DNA from: Treponema sp.
GTDB lineage: Bacteria; Spirochaetota; Spirochaetia; Treponematales; Breznakiellaceae
Assembly: GCA_031288005.1 (NCBI GenBank)
Contig: JAITSE010000015.1
Location: forward strand, 1-24,328
Length of the DNA: 24,328 bases
Direction: 5' to 3'
The notes beneath the pieces were generated by a model. The model searched no databases, was not told the origin of the DNA, and saw only the letters and a program-made list of their open reading frames with translations. Made by a program: the position numbers and the translations under genes. This document shows, piece after piece, positions 15,064-23,905 of the stretch (positions within the stretch are counted from its first letter, which is position 1; each line of letters begins with the position of its first letter).

Positions 15064-17499
15064 TTACCGCCCCTTGTTCTTTTCTCGCATCTTGCTGAAC
15101 GCCTCCGCGAAGGGGTTATACATGGTCCCGTCGTCACCCTGTCCGCTTTTGCTGAAACCGCCCTGAGCGTTTCTGCCGCCTCGTTCTCCTCGGCCCGCCG
15201 TACCACCAGGTCTGCTTCCCGCTTCGGCGCCGGCTTTCTTAACGGTTACCACCCGCTTGCGTTCGCCACCTTTGCCGCCGGGCGTGGAAACGCCGCTCTG
15301 CTGAGTCCGGCTGCCGTCAGCGCCTTGTACAATGCCGCTGGTCTTCCGGGTAAGGCTGATACGCCGCCTGTCCCGATCCAGGCTGAGGATACGGAACTCC
15401 AGCACGTCCCCCACCTTTACCGCTTCCAGGGGGTCCTTCACAAAGCGGTCGCTCATTTCGGAAATATGAACCAGCGCGGTTTCCTTGATCCCCACATCCA
15501 CAAAAGCCCCAAAATCCACCACGTTTTTGATTTTTCCGGTGATGCTCATCCCCTCGGCCAAATCATCAAAGCTTATCACCCCCTTACGCATGATGGGTTT
15601 GGGATATTCGTCCCGGGGGTCCCGGTTCGGCTTTTTAAGCTCCTCAACTATGTCGTTGACGGTGGTATCCCCCACGCCGTACTTCTCTTTTAACAGCGCG
15701 GCCTCTGCGGTATTGATGCCGCCGGTGGCCGTAATAGTGTCGTGTATATCCCGGGCAATCCCGTAATTCTCTGGATGCACCCAGGTATTATCCAGGGGAT
15801 CGGCGCTTTCAGGTATCTTGAGGAAGCCCGCGCACTGCTCAAAACTTTTGGGACCCATCCCCGGCACGGCGGTAAGTTCTTCGCGGTTTGCTATCTTGCC
15901 CTTTTCATCCCGGTACTTCACAATCTTCCGCGCAATGGAACTGTTGATCCCCGATACGTATTTCAAGAGCGAAGCGCTGGCGGTGTTGAGATTGACTCCC
16001 ACATTGTTCACCACCGACGAGACCACTTCGTCCAGGGTTTCCGACAGCTTCTTTTGGTTCACATCATGCTGATAAAGCCCTACCCCTATGGACTTGGGAT
16101 CGATCTTGACGAGTTCCGCCAATGGGTCTTGCAGCCTGCGGCCTATGGAAATCGCCCCCCGTATGGTCAGGTCCAACTCAGGAAATTCCTCCCTGGCTAT
16201 ATCGCTTGCGGAATACACCGACGCCCCGTCTTCGTCTACTACCGTGTAAAGCGCCTCCAGGCTGTTTTCGGAAATCACCTGGGACACGATCTCTTGTACT
16301 TCCCGGGTACCCGTCCCGTTCCCTACGGCGATAAGCTGCACATCGTAGCGCTTAATCCCTTCAAGAAGGAGCCGCTTGGCCTCTTCCGCCTTGTGGTTGT
16401 AGATGACGATGTGCCCCAAGTATTTCCCGGTGTCGTCCAGAAACGCGCACTTCGTTCCCGTTCTGATCCCCGGATCTATCCCCAGTACACGGGTCCCCTT
16501 GATGGGCTGCTGCATGAGCAGGTTCTTGAGGTTCTGGCTGAACACGGATATCCCATGATCGTCCGCCATATCCCCCTGTTCTCCCCGTATCTCCCGGATC
16601 ACCGCCGGGGAGAGGAGCCGCCTGAGCCCGTCCTCGATGGCGGTGCGGTGATAGTCGTTGTGAATCGCATAATTATCCTGCAGCAGCTTTACCGCTGTAT
16701 CCGCGTCCACATCGATAGTAACGTCAAGAACCCCTTCCCGTTCACCCCGGTTTATCGCTAATACCCGGTGGGCCTTGATCTGCGCCAGGGACTCCGTATA
16801 ATCCCAGTACATCTGGTAGGTTGAAGTCTTCTTCGCCTTCTCGTCCCCAAGGCCCTCCTTGCCGGAAGCCTTGACGATGGCGCGCCCATCTTTAATATAG
16901 AAGGCTTTCACCGCAGCCCGGTTATCCGTATTCTGGGACACCCGCTCGGCGATAATATCCATGGCCCCCTGGAGCGCGTCTTCAAGCGACGCCACCGACA
17001 ACTCAGGCCGCTCCGCATCTTCGTGTACAAATTCCGCGGCCTTGGCAATAAGCGCTTTCTCTTCAAGCTCCATCATCGCCTCCGCCAGACCTTCAAGGCC
17101 CTTTTCGACTGCCATCATGCCGCGGGTCTTCTTCTTGCGCTTGTAGGGCGCGTAAATATCCTCAAGCTCGGCCAGGGTCGCCGCCTTTACGATGTTCTCG
17201 TAGAGCGGCTCCGTCAGCTTCCCCTGATCAAAAATCCCCCGTATAATCTCAAGGCGCCGGGTCTCCAGGTTCTTGCCGCTTGTAAACAGGTGGTCAATAT
17301 CCCGCACCTGCACCTCGTCCAGGCTTCCGGTCCGTTCCTTACGGTACCGGGCGATAAACGGCACCGTGCTTCCCTCTTCCAGCAGCCCGATAACCGCTGA
17401 AACCTGCCCCATATTGACGGAGAGGTTCTCCGCAATTTTCTTTATAAGCGTCACTTCATTGACTTTGAGAGCTTCGATAAATTCCTGATTCAGTTCCAT
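15064..17499 (-). CDS. tex: Tex-family nucleic acid-binding protein (transcription accessory protein) with S1 domain
   Basis: An 811-residue protein, somewhat longer than the usual 720-780. The order is: helical Tex N domain (about 5-200, including VPFIARYRKERTGSLDEVQ and IYAPYKRKKKTRG); YqgF/RNase H-like domain (about 330-460, RVLGIDPGIRTGTKCAFLD); helix-hairpin-helix region (about 500-575, VNLNTASASLLKYVSGI and LTAVPGMGPKSFEQCAGFL); S1 RNA-binding domain (about 648-719, ITGKIKNVVDFGAFVDVGI). A 92-residue tail rich in Gly, Arg and Lys is unusual and probably adds RNA affinity. Tex proteins bind nucleic acid and affect transcription and toxin expression; their precise reaction is not settled. 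Start ATG 17499 has no ribosome site and lies only eight bases after a -10 element. First gene before rlmE. Confidence 0.96.
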   Translation of the reverse strand: MELNQEFIEALKVNEVTLIKKIAENLSVNMGQVSAVIGLLEEGSTVPFIARYRKERTGSLDEVQVRDIDHLFTSGKNLETRRLEIIRGIFDQGKLTEPLYENIVKAATLAELEDIYAPYKRKKKTRGMMAVEKGLEGLAEAMMELEEKALIAKAAEFVHEDAERPELSVASLEDALQGAMDIIAERVSQNTDNRAAVKAFYIKDGRAIVKASGKEGLGDEKAKKTSTYQMYWDYTESLAQIKAHRVLAINRGEREGVLDVTIDVDADTAVKLLQDNYAIHNDYHRTAIEDGLRRLLSPAVIREIRGEQGDMADDHGISVFSQNLKNLLMQQPIKGTRVLGIDPGIRTGTKCAFLDDTGKYLGHIVIYNHKAEEAKRLLLEGIKRYDVQLIAVGNGTGTREVQEIVSQVISENSLEALYTVVDEDGASVYSASDIAREEFPELDLTIRGAISIGRRLQDPLAELVKIDPKSIGVGLYQHDVNQKKLSETLDEVVSSVVNNVGVNLNTASASLLKYVSGINSSIARKIVKYRDEKGKIANREELTAVPGMGPKSFEQCAGFLKIPESADPLDNTWVHPENYGIARDIHDTITATGGINTAEAALLKEKYGVGDTTVNDIVEELKKPNRDPRDEYPKPIMRKGVISFDDLAEGMSITGKIKNVVDFGAFVDVGIKETALVHISEMSDRFVKDPLEAVKVGDVLEFRILSLDRDRRRISLTRKTSGIVQGADGSRTQQSGVSTPGGKGGERKRVVTVKKAGAEAGSRPGGTAGRGERGGRNAQGGFSKSGQGDDGTMYNPFAEAFSKMREKNKGR

Positions 17500-17507
17500 A
17501 GGCGGCT

Positions 17508-17536
17508 AGTATAGCCTGCAGCGCATTTCTTTTCCA
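17508..17536 (-). promoter_or_regulatory. Candidate promoter of tex giving a very short or absent leader
   Basis: On the minus strand TGGAAA (17531-17536) and TATACT (17508-17513) are 17 bases apart. The -10 ends eight bases before the tex ATG, so the transcript would start at or next to the start codon. Confidence 0.5.
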
Positions 17537-17654
17537 GATATGGGAGGCTTCCCCATCCCTTCATGCGCTTAATATTGGAATTGTCAGGCGGAAATGCGCT
17601 TCGCGTCGAAGAGGCAAGAGAAGCGGAAAGAAGAAGAAAGGTTTACGTTCTTTG

Positions 17655-17717
17655 CTTTTTTCCTTTGGAGGGAAACTTTTTTCCTTTGGAGAGAAACTTT
17701 TTTCCTTTGGAGGGGGG
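17655..17717. repeat. 21-bp tandem repeat, three copies, between holA and tex
   Basis: Units at 17655-17675, 17676-17696 and 17697-17717 share CTTTTTTCCTTTGGAG followed by a purine-rich end; only the last few bases of the third copy differ. It lies in non-coding sequence downstream of holA. A plus-strand open frame through it encodes FFPLEGN-type repeats, but it overlaps holA and lacks gene-like signals. Confidence 0.85.
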
Positions 17718-17737
17718 AGCCTGGACCAGTCAAAGCG

Positions 17738-18736
17738 CTAGTACCAGCGCGGCTTCTCCAAAGCTAAGTTCCAAGGATTATCCGCTCCGGCGATAAGTTT
17801 AAAAATCAATATATCCATGAGTATCCCTTCCGGCGCTGAGCCCGCGGAGCGTATGAGAAAGTCGAATTCGCACAAGAGAGCCAGTGGGCCGTCGGCGGAA
17901 GCGTAGCGGCTGGCCGCGGCGGCGAAGTCTTTACGCCGGGTTTTGGAGGCGAGGCCAATTTTGCGAAATTCTACATCACTTGCGGCGCCTGATGCGGTTA
18001 CGTTCAAATAGTTTCTGAGAGTCCTGAAGCCCCAGACAAGCCCCCCCAATATGGCCTGGGGCGGTTCCTTGGAGGCCAGGAGGGTATGAAGTATCTCTAT
18101 GCTCTTTGATAAGTCTCCGGCGGCTATACGGGAAAAAAGGGTGAGGGGAGACTCTTCCCTTGTATGGGCAAGCCATTTTTCCACATCCTCCTCATCCAGG
18201 GTCTTGCCTTTTCCAAGGAACATTATGAGCCTGGAACATTCCTGCCTTAATGCGCCGGTGTTATTTGCCACAAGCTCCAGGATGGCCGCTATGCCTTCCC
18301 CGGTGATACGGCAGCCCTGGCGGTGAAAGAAAGAGGACACCCATTCAGTTTTGCGGTTCTCAAAAAGTTCCCAGAATATACGTTTTGCCTGGGTTCCCGC
18401 CGCCTTTTCAAGCCGCTCGTCCAGGCTTATGCCGTCAGATATCAGGATGAGCGTTGTATCGTCCTGGGGCGCTTTTATATAGCCGCACAGAAGTTCAATG
18501 TCATCCTTTTTTTTAAGGGCGTCAGCGTTTTTTATAAGGAATATCCGCGCGTCGGAGAACAGAGAGCCATTCCGCAGGACCGCGGCTATGTCTGTGACCG
18601 GCGTCTCCCCTATGTAAAAGGACGTCTCCTCAAAGGAAGTTCCCGCGCTTTTCAAGGAACGCCGGATTTCCTCGATTGCATCCTGCTTCTCTCCGGCTTC
18701 CGGTCCAAGAAACAGGCGGCAAGAGCCTTTTGCCAT
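17738..18736 (-). CDS. holA: DNA polymerase III delta subunit (clamp loader)
   Basis: A 332-residue protein of normal HolA length. The N-terminal fold (RLFLGPEAGEKQDAIEEI) replaces the Walker A of true ATPases, as usual for delta. A central AAA+-like lid region follows, including ALRQECSRLIMFLGKGKTLD, and then the delta C-terminal helical collar (ESPLTLFSRIAAGDLSKSIE and following). Delta opens the beta sliding-clamp ring during clamp loading. ATG 18736 comes three bases after the lexA stop, so it is translated as part of the same operon. Last gene of the minus-strand run; a 5-bp GCGCT/AGCGC hairpin surrounds the stop. Confidence 0.92.
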   Translation of the reverse strand: MAKGSCRLFLGPEAGEKQDAIEEIRRSLKSAGTSFEETSFYIGETPVTDIAAVLRNGSLFSDARIFLIKNADALKKKDDIELLCGYIKAPQDDTTLILISDGISLDERLEKAAGTQAKRIFWELFENRKTEWVSSFFHRQGCRITGEGIAAILELVANNTGALRQECSRLIMFLGKGKTLDEEDVEKWLAHTREESPLTLFSRIAAGDLSKSIEILHTLLASKEPPQAILGGLVWGFRTLRNYLNVTASGAASDVEFRKIGLASKTRRKDFAAAASRYASADGPLALLCEFDFLIRSAGSAPEGILMDILIFKLIAGADNPWNLALEKPRWY

Positions 18737-18739
18737 AAA

Positions 18740-19345
18740 TCAGTTATAATGCCGGACAAGGTAAACCAGCAGCCCCAAAATGCGGATGTTCTCAAGGTTG
18801 CCGAAGATAGGCTGATAAGCCGGGTTTTCCGGCTGAAGTTTGACCCTGGCGTTTTCATAATAAAAGCGTTTCAGCGTTGTACTGTCGTTTACCTGGACTA
18901 CTACAATATCTCCATTTTCAACGTTATTTGTTTGTTTAATAATGGCTATGTCCCCGTCCAGGATGCCGGCTCCTGTCATGGAATCCCCTTGAACCCTTAA
19001 AGCGTAATGATCTCCCCCGCCTTTGAGTACGGAGCGCTGGACCGAAACGCTCCCCTCCCAGTTGGATTCCACATTGATAGGAATTCCCGCCGCCACGGAG
19101 CCCAGGATAGGAATATTCACAAGATCGGTAGGTTGTTCTTCTTCTTTTACAAGTTCGATAGTCCGGGCGCCTTTGCCCATGCGTATGCGGTCCTTTTGTT
19201 TTAGAACCAGAAGGTGGTCCTGGACGCCTTTTATCGAAATATCAAAATGGCGGGCGATTTCTCTGATAGTAGGGGGATAATGGGAATTAATGCATTCTTT
19301 GATGAAGGACAGTACTTCCATCTGGCGTCCGGTAAGTTCTTTCAT
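18740..19345 (-). CDS. lexA: SOS-response repressor LexA
   Basis: A 201-residue protein of typical LexA length. The N-terminal winged-helix DNA-binding domain (about 1-65: TGRQMEVLSFIKECI, YPPTIREIARHFDIS) is followed by the S24 peptidase domain. That domain has the Ala86-Gly87 self-cleavage site (SVAAGIP), the nucleophile S122 (QGDSMTGAGI) and the general base K159 (TTLKRFY). When RecA filaments form on damaged DNA, LexA cleaves itself and derepresses repair genes. ATG 19345 overlaps the stop of the ntrX-like gene (ATGA, four bases), and holA follows three bases later. No LexA promoter of its own is visible, so it probably depends on the upstream operon. Confidence 0.97.
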   Translation of the reverse strand: MKELTGRQMEVLSFIKECINSHYPPTIREIARHFDISIKGVQDHLLVLKQKDRIRMGKGARTIELVKEEEQPTDLVNIPILGSVAAGIPINVESNWEGSVSVQRSVLKGGGDHYALRVQGDSMTGAGILDGDIAIIKQTNNVENGDIVVVQVNDSTTLKRFYYENARVKLQPENPAYQPIFGNLENIRILGLLVYLVRHYN

Positions 19346-20730
19346 CTTTCAATCCTTATAGCATATTTTCTTATTTTTGCGTGCAAATTGCTGGGATACA
19401 TTCCAATAGCTTCCGCTGTCCTGGATATAACGCCTTCATTCCGTGCAAGCTGAAATTCCAAATACTTTTTTTCAAATAAATTTTTTGCTTCAATGTATTT
19501 TAAATTTATTATAGTCTCAAATTGCTTGTTCTGTATATCGCCCAAACACTCAGGTTGTGAAAAATTTTTATAAAATTCAGATTTTTTTTGAACCAGATTT
19601 TGCAGTTCCCCGGATGTGAGGGAATCGCCCGTGTACATAACCACGATACGTTCAGCCAGGTTCTTAAGTTCCCGGATATTTCCCGGCCAGTTCTGAGACA
19701 TGAGGAAATCCACGGCGCTTTTATCCAGCGTTATATGAGCGGCGCCCATTTCTTTGAGGAAATGGCGGAGGAGGAGGGGAATGTCTTCCACCCGTTCCCG
19801 CAGGGCCGGAAGTTTTATAGGGATTACATTGAGGCGGAAGAAAAGGTCCTGTCTGAAACGGCCCAGCTTACATTCCTCTTCCAAGTCTTTATTGGTGGCG
19901 GCCACGATGCGGACATCTATGTCCAAAGTCTTATCGCCTCCCACCCGTTCCAGCTTACCCTCCTGAATTACCCTGAGAACCTTGGCCTGGGCAGAAAGGC
20001 TCATATCCCCGATCTCATCAAGAAAGAGGATGCCGCCGCCGGCCATTTCGAAGCGCCCGCGGCGGCGGGAAACCGCATCTGTAAAGGCTCCTTTTTCGTG
20101 GCCGAAAAGCTCGCTTTCTATGAGCGTATCTGGAATGGCCGCGCAGTTTACCTCCACAAATGGACATTCAACCCTGCTGGAAAGTCTGTGTATGGCCCTG
20201 GCCGCAAGTTCTTTGCCGGTTCCGTTCTCTCCGCTTATAAGAATACGGGCGTCTGAGGCTGCGGCCTGGCGTATTAATTCCCGGACATTTTCTATGGCCG
20301 GGCTTTCCCCGATGATTTCATCTCTCCGCAGGGTGTTTTTTTTTAGCCCTATGTTTTCTTCCCGCAGTTTTTGTATAGCCAGCGCATTGCGGCAGACTGT
20401 CAGAACTTTGTCCAGCGACAAGGGCTTTTCCAGAAAATCAAAGGCGCCAAGCTTGACGGCCCGTACCGCCATATCCACATTTGCATGACCTGAGATGACC
20501 GTTACTTCTATGTTGGGCCGTTCTTTTTTTATCCGTTCCAGGGCTTCGAGTCCTCCCATGTTAGGCAGAAGCACGTCAAGAAAGATCAGGTTTACCGGCT
20601 CTTTTTCAAGAATGTTTATGCCTGTCAATGCGTCACCGGCAGTAAAAACTTGGTAGTCTTCATCTTCAAGAATAGATGCGAGGGTCCGCCGTATGCCCGG
20701 TTCATCATCGATGATAAGAATTTTAGTCAT
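19342..20730 (-). CDS. NtrX/NtrC-like sigma-54-dependent response regulator
   Basis: A 462-residue three-domain activator. The receiver (1-120) has acidic DDE at 8-10, phospho-acceptor D52 (FLDVLLPNMGG) and K102. The AAA+ domain (about 137-365) has Walker A GENGTGKE (167-174), Walker B GGGILFLDEIGD and the sigma-54 contact loop. That loop reads GAFTDA (214-219) rather than the canonical GAFTGA, a known variant whose effect on sigma-54 contact is uncertain. A Fis-type helix-turn-helix ends the chain (about 430-462, ISRTAEAIGMYPSNLHAKI). It overlaps the sensor-kinase gene (20727-20730) and lexA (19342-19345) by four bases each. The kinase partner is clear; the target promoters are not visible. 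Confidence 0.93.
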   Translation of the reverse strand: MTKILIIDDEPGIRRTLASILEDEDYQVFTAGDALTGINILEKEPVNLIFLDVLLPNMGGLEALERIKKERPNIEVTVISGHANVDMAVRAVKLGAFDFLEKPLSLDKVLTVCRNALAIQKLREENIGLKKNTLRRDEIIGESPAIENVRELIRQAAASDARILISGENGTGKELAARAIHRLSSRVECPFVEVNCAAIPDTLIESELFGHEKGAFTDAVSRRRGRFEMAGGGILFLDEIGDMSLSAQAKVLRVIQEGKLERVGGDKTLDIDVRIVAATNKDLEEECKLGRFRQDLFFRLNVIPIKLPALRERVEDIPLLLRHFLKEMGAAHITLDKSAVDFLMSQNWPGNIRELKNLAERIVVMYTGDSLTSGELQNLVQKKSEFYKNFSQPECLGDIQNKQFETIINLKYIEAKNLFEKKYLEFQLARNEGVISRTAEAIGMYPSNLHAKIRKYAIRIER

Positions 20731-22556
20731 GACTGCTTTGTTCCATCTTCCGCATCCGGTTTGGAAACCGGAATGGCGCTGTCCAGGGGGAAATCAATAA
20801 AAAATGTAGTCCCCGCCCCTTCCTTCGAATTAAACCAAATAGCGCCGTCGTGTTCGTGAATGATCCGTTCCACAATGGTAAGTCCCAGGCCGGTACCCGA
20901 CTCTTTTGTGGTAAAATAGGGGACAAAAACCTTCCCGTAGTCTTGCCGGGAAATCCCTTTACCGGAATCCCGAACACTCAATCTGCAATAGCGGCGGCCT
21001 CTCCGCTTTTTTACAAGATCGGTCCTGATTTCAATCCGGCCCTCTCCATCCATCGCGTCAATTCCGTTGATGAGGAGATTGGTTATGACTTGGCTGATAT
21101 GACGCTGATCCATCCTAACAGAAATATCATCCTGAATATACCGGGTGTCAAATTCGACGCCGGGGTGGGAACTGCGGTATGGAATAATGGCCTCTTCGAC
21201 GGCCTCTTTCAAAGGGATCCAGGTTTTGGCCGGCTCTATGGGCCGGGAAAGGGTTCGGAATTCCGTGAGCAGGCCGGAAAGTCCCTCGACTTCCTGGATG
21301 ATCGACAGCATAGATGTTTCCAAAATTTCTCCCAGGCGATCCGGATCTGTACGCCAGCGTCTGAGGACCCGGTCCGCCGATAGTTTGATTGGGGTCAGAG
21401 GATTCTTGATTTCGTGGGCAAGCTGCTGGGCCAGGCTCTGCCAAATGGAAACTTTTTCCGCCTGAAGCCGGGATTCCCGGCTTTTTTCCAGGTCCCTAAC
21501 CATGGCGTTGAAGGATCGGATGAGGACCCCCAATTCATCTTTGGGACGGACCATTATTTGAATGGAAAAATCCCCTTCAGCCACCTGCCGGGTCGCTTCG
21601 GTGAGTTCCACTAGAGGCTGGGATACCCGCCGGGTAAAGGAGATGGCGATAATCATCGTCAAGAGTACGGCAGGAAGAAAAAACACCCCGTAAAAGAACC
21701 CCAAAAGAGATATGAGATTGATACTAATTGAATCAAGGATCTCGAATTTGACCTTTTCACTTTTTATGTTTTCTACCGACGCGTCAAACCCGGCGCCTAT
21801 GTCGCAGCTTATCACCCGGATAAGTCCGGTACGGGATCTAATAATGTACCGCACGGTGTCTATATCCCGGGGCATTTGCCTGGAAATGAACCCTTCGATG
21901 GTTCCAGGCGGAGCGTCCAATTCCATGCGGCGGTTTCCCACAAAAGCGCCGCTGAGCCAGACCCCGTCCCCGCCAGGCTGAAAGTCCTGCACCCCGATTA
22001 TCCCCAGCGCGGCCATTTCTTCCTCTGCCAGGGCCAGGGAATCTTTCCCGCCTTCGGCCTGCACAGATGCCAGTCTCATAACCGCATCAAAATTCGCGCT
22101 CTCTATTTTTTTTTTGAACTGCTCCAGGCGGGAAGAATAGGAGTCCATGATAAAATCTTGGGCGTCGGTCAATGCCTCTTCGATCCGAACTGTACGCCAA
22201 AAGCGGAGAAACTCGTACAGTGATTGGGTCGTTATTACGGTTACCGGAACGGCGGCGAAGATTACGGTAACGATAAAATAGACGAAGAGGCGGGTCTGGA
22301 ACTTACTCCCGGCCTTGCGGGAGATAGATTCCCGGATCAGATTTACAGCCGAAACGCCCAAAAAAACAAGGAGCGCTGCGGGGACAGTAAAAAAAACGAC
22401 GACGGACAGAGCGCCTGGGACGGAGCCATCCCACAGGAGCCCGCCCAGAAAGTTTCGTGAAAAAAAAACCGACAGAATACAAAGCAGGAGGTACATAAGG
22501 ATAAGCCCCCTGACACTGATAAAAAAATATTTTGGGCGAATTTTGACGGTCTTCAC
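20727..22556 (-). CDS. NtrY-like membrane sensor histidine kinase
   Basis: A 609-residue kinase. Three hydrophobic segments lie near the N terminus (about 11-33, 47-73, 89-113) and a fourth at about 277-307, with an extracytoplasmic sensory region between the last two. HAMP follows (about 308-361). HisKA has phospho-acceptor H381 (LAHEIKNPLTPIKLSADR, the NtrY-type motif). The HATPase has an N box (LLINGIDAMDG), a G1 box (VRDSGKGI) and a G2 box (GTGLGLTIVERI). It should phosphorylate the response regulator encoded next, which overlaps its stop. The start is GTG 22554-22556 with a poor ribosome site, 20 bases after the HPr stop, so it may rely on coupling. NtrYX pairs respond to nitrogen or redox state in proteobacteria; the signal here is unknown. 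Confidence 0.93.
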   Translation of the reverse strand: MKTVKIRPKYFFISVRGLILMYLLLCILSVFFSRNFLGGLLWDGSVPGALSVVVFFTVPAALLVFLGVSAVNLIRESISRKAGSKFQTRLFVYFIVTVIFAAVPVTVITTQSLYEFLRFWRTVRIEEALTDAQDFIMDSYSSRLEQFKKKIESANFDAVMRLASVQAEGGKDSLALAEEEMAALGIIGVQDFQPGGDGVWLSGAFVGNRRMELDAPPGTIEGFISRQMPRDIDTVRYIIRSRTGLIRVISCDIGAGFDASVENIKSEKVKFEILDSISINLISLLGFFYGVFFLPAVLLTMIIAISFTRRVSQPLVELTEATRQVAEGDFSIQIMVRPKDELGVLIRSFNAMVRDLEKSRESRLQAEKVSIWQSLAQQLAHEIKNPLTPIKLSADRVLRRWRTDPDRLGEILETSMLSIIQEVEGLSGLLTEFRTLSRPIEPAKTWIPLKEAVEEAIIPYRSSHPGVEFDTRYIQDDISVRMDQRHISQVITNLLINGIDAMDGEGRIEIRTDLVKKRRGRRYCRLSVRDSGKGISRQDYGKVFVPYFTTKESGTGLGLTIVERIIHEHDGAIWFNSKEGAGTTFFIDFPLDSAIPVSKPDAEDGTKQS

Positions 22557-22576
22557 AGTTTTCCGGTTTGTTTACC

Positions 22577-22843
22577 TTATTCCTCTTCAAATTTGGAATC
22601 AAACAGTTTTACCAGCGCGTTTATTGCCGCCTCTTCGTCCGGTCCTTCCGCAGCGATCTTGATTTCCGCGCCGTAAGCCGCCCCCAGGGTAATGATACCC
22701 ATGATGGACTTGCCGTTGATCCGGTCGTCGTCTTTTTCAAAATATATATTGCACTTAAAATTTTTTGTGCTTTGTACCAGAAGCGCAGCCGGACGGGCGT
22801 GTATGCCGGCGCGGTTTTGTATGGTAACTATTTTTTCTATCAT
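22577..22843 (-). CDS. ptsH: Phosphocarrier protein HPr
   Basis: An 88-residue HPr. The PEP-dependent phosphorylation site H15 is in RAGIHARPAALL. The regulatory site S46, target of HPr kinase, is in NGKSIMGIITL. In PTS organisms HPr passes phosphate to sugar permeases; in spirochaetes with incomplete PTS it is thought to act mainly in regulation. Start ATG 22843 has AAGGAG about 10 bases upstream, the best ribosome site of this operon. It is 36 bases downstream of hprK, its modifying enzyme. Both phosphorylation sites are intact. Confidence 0.96.
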   Translation of the reverse strand: MIEKIVTIQNRAGIHARPAALLVQSTKNFKCNIYFEKDDDRINGKSIMGIITLGAAYGAEIKIAAEGPDEEAAINALVKLFDSKFEEE

Positions 22844-22879
22844 AAATTTTTTCTCCTTAAGGTTTCCCCTGAAATTATT

Positions 22880-23869
22880 TCAAATTATATCATCCTGTCC
22901 GAAATAAACCGAGCGGACAGCATCGCTTTCTATCCACTTGAGTATGTTCCGGTTGAATTCCCTTGCCGAATTGTAGCCCATTTTTTTCAGCCGCTCGTTC
23001 ATGGCCGCTGTCTCTATGATAATGGGAATATTACGTCCGGGCTTTACAGGAATCTCCAGTTTTGGGATGCTCACCCCCAGGATTTCCATAACCTTTTCTT
23101 CTATCCCCAGGCGGTCATAACTCTTTGAGGAATCCCATTCTTCCAGGACCACTACAAGCTGCAGCTGCTTTCGATCCCGGATGGCGCCGACCCCGAAGAG
23201 ATGGGTAACGTTGATTATTCCCAGCCCCCGGATTTCCATGTGGTGGCCTATTATTTTGTTGGCCCCCGCGCCCATAAGGACATTGCCATTTACGCAGCGT
23301 ATTTCCACAACGTCATCCGCCACGAGCCTGTGGCCCCGCTCAATAAGTTCAAGGGCGTTTTCGCTCTTTCCCACGCCGGAATCTCCCAGAATAAGGACGC
23401 CCACGCCGTAAACCTCCACCAGCACTCCATGCATACTCTTTTGCGGCGCGAAGATGTCAGACAGGATACGCATGATTCGGGTGGAAAATTCCGCTGTTCC
23501 AAGGTCGGTTTGGAGTACGGGACACTGAGCGCTTTCAGCTTCTTCAAAGAAGGCCCGGTTGGGCGTAAGGTTGTGTGTAAAAATGCAGCAGGGGATAGGG
23601 TATGTGAACATTTGCTTGACAGTTTCAAGGCTGCCGTCGGCGCTCAGCTTCATAAGATATGCGACTTCCCCGCGCCCAAAAAGCTGTATACGCTGGGATG
23701 CAAAGGAATCATAAAAGCCGGACAAAGCCAATCCGGGCCGGTTCAGGTCAGGAATATCTATCTTTCTTGCCAAGCCCTTGCGCCCGCCCATGCAATGAAG
23801 GTTAAGGGAGTTGTGTTCCTTCAGGTCTATATCTATGAGATCCAGAACCGTGAATTGCTTTGGCGTCAT
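22880..23869 (-). CDS. hprK: HPr kinase/phosphorylase
   Basis: A 329-residue bifunctional enzyme that phosphorylates HPr on Ser46 using ATP or pyrophosphate and removes the phosphate by phosphorolysis. Residues about 1-135 form the variable N-terminal domain. The catalytic domain has H147 (MHGVLVEV), Walker A GDSGVGKS (162-169), the acidic pair in VADDVVEI (about 185) and the family signature EIRGLGIINV. Normal length is 310-330. The ATG at 23867-23869 lacks a ribosome site and stands six bases after a TATTAT -10 element. First gene of the run that continues through ptsH, the ntrY/ntrX-like genes, lexA and holA. Confidence 0.97.
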   Translation of the reverse strand: MTPKQFTVLDLIDIDLKEHNSLNLHCMGGRKGLARKIDIPDLNRPGLALSGFYDSFASQRIQLFGRGEVAYLMKLSADGSLETVKQMFTYPIPCCIFTHNLTPNRAFFEEAESAQCPVLQTDLGTAEFSTRIMRILSDIFAPQKSMHGVLVEVYGVGVLILGDSGVGKSENALELIERGHRLVADDVVEIRCVNGNVLMGAGANKIIGHHMEIRGLGIINVTHLFGVGAIRDRKQLQLVVVLEEWDSSKSYDRLGIEEKVMEILGVSIPKLEIPVKPGRNIPIIIETAAMNERLKKMGYNSAREFNRNILKWIESDAVRSVYFGQDDII

Positions 23870-23875
23870 GCCTGT

Positions 23876-23903
23876 ATAATAATCGAAAGGCCTGATTAGT
23901 GAA
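23876..23903 (-). promoter_or_regulatory. Candidate promoter of the hprK operon, apparently leaderless
   Basis: On the minus strand TTCACT (23898-23903) and TATTAT (23876-23881) are 16 bases apart. The -10 ends six bases before the hprK ATG, so transcription would begin at the start codon. Confidence 0.45.
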
Positions 23904-23905
23904 TA

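Noticed and set aside
15742..16761. Long plus-strand open frame (339 residues)
   Set aside because: It lies wholly antisense to tex, has no family resemblance and reflects the codon bias of tex.
17563..17796. Small plus-strand gene with FFPLEGN repeats
   Set aside because: It overlaps the end of holA, has no ribosome site, and its repeats come from the 21-bp tandem repeat.
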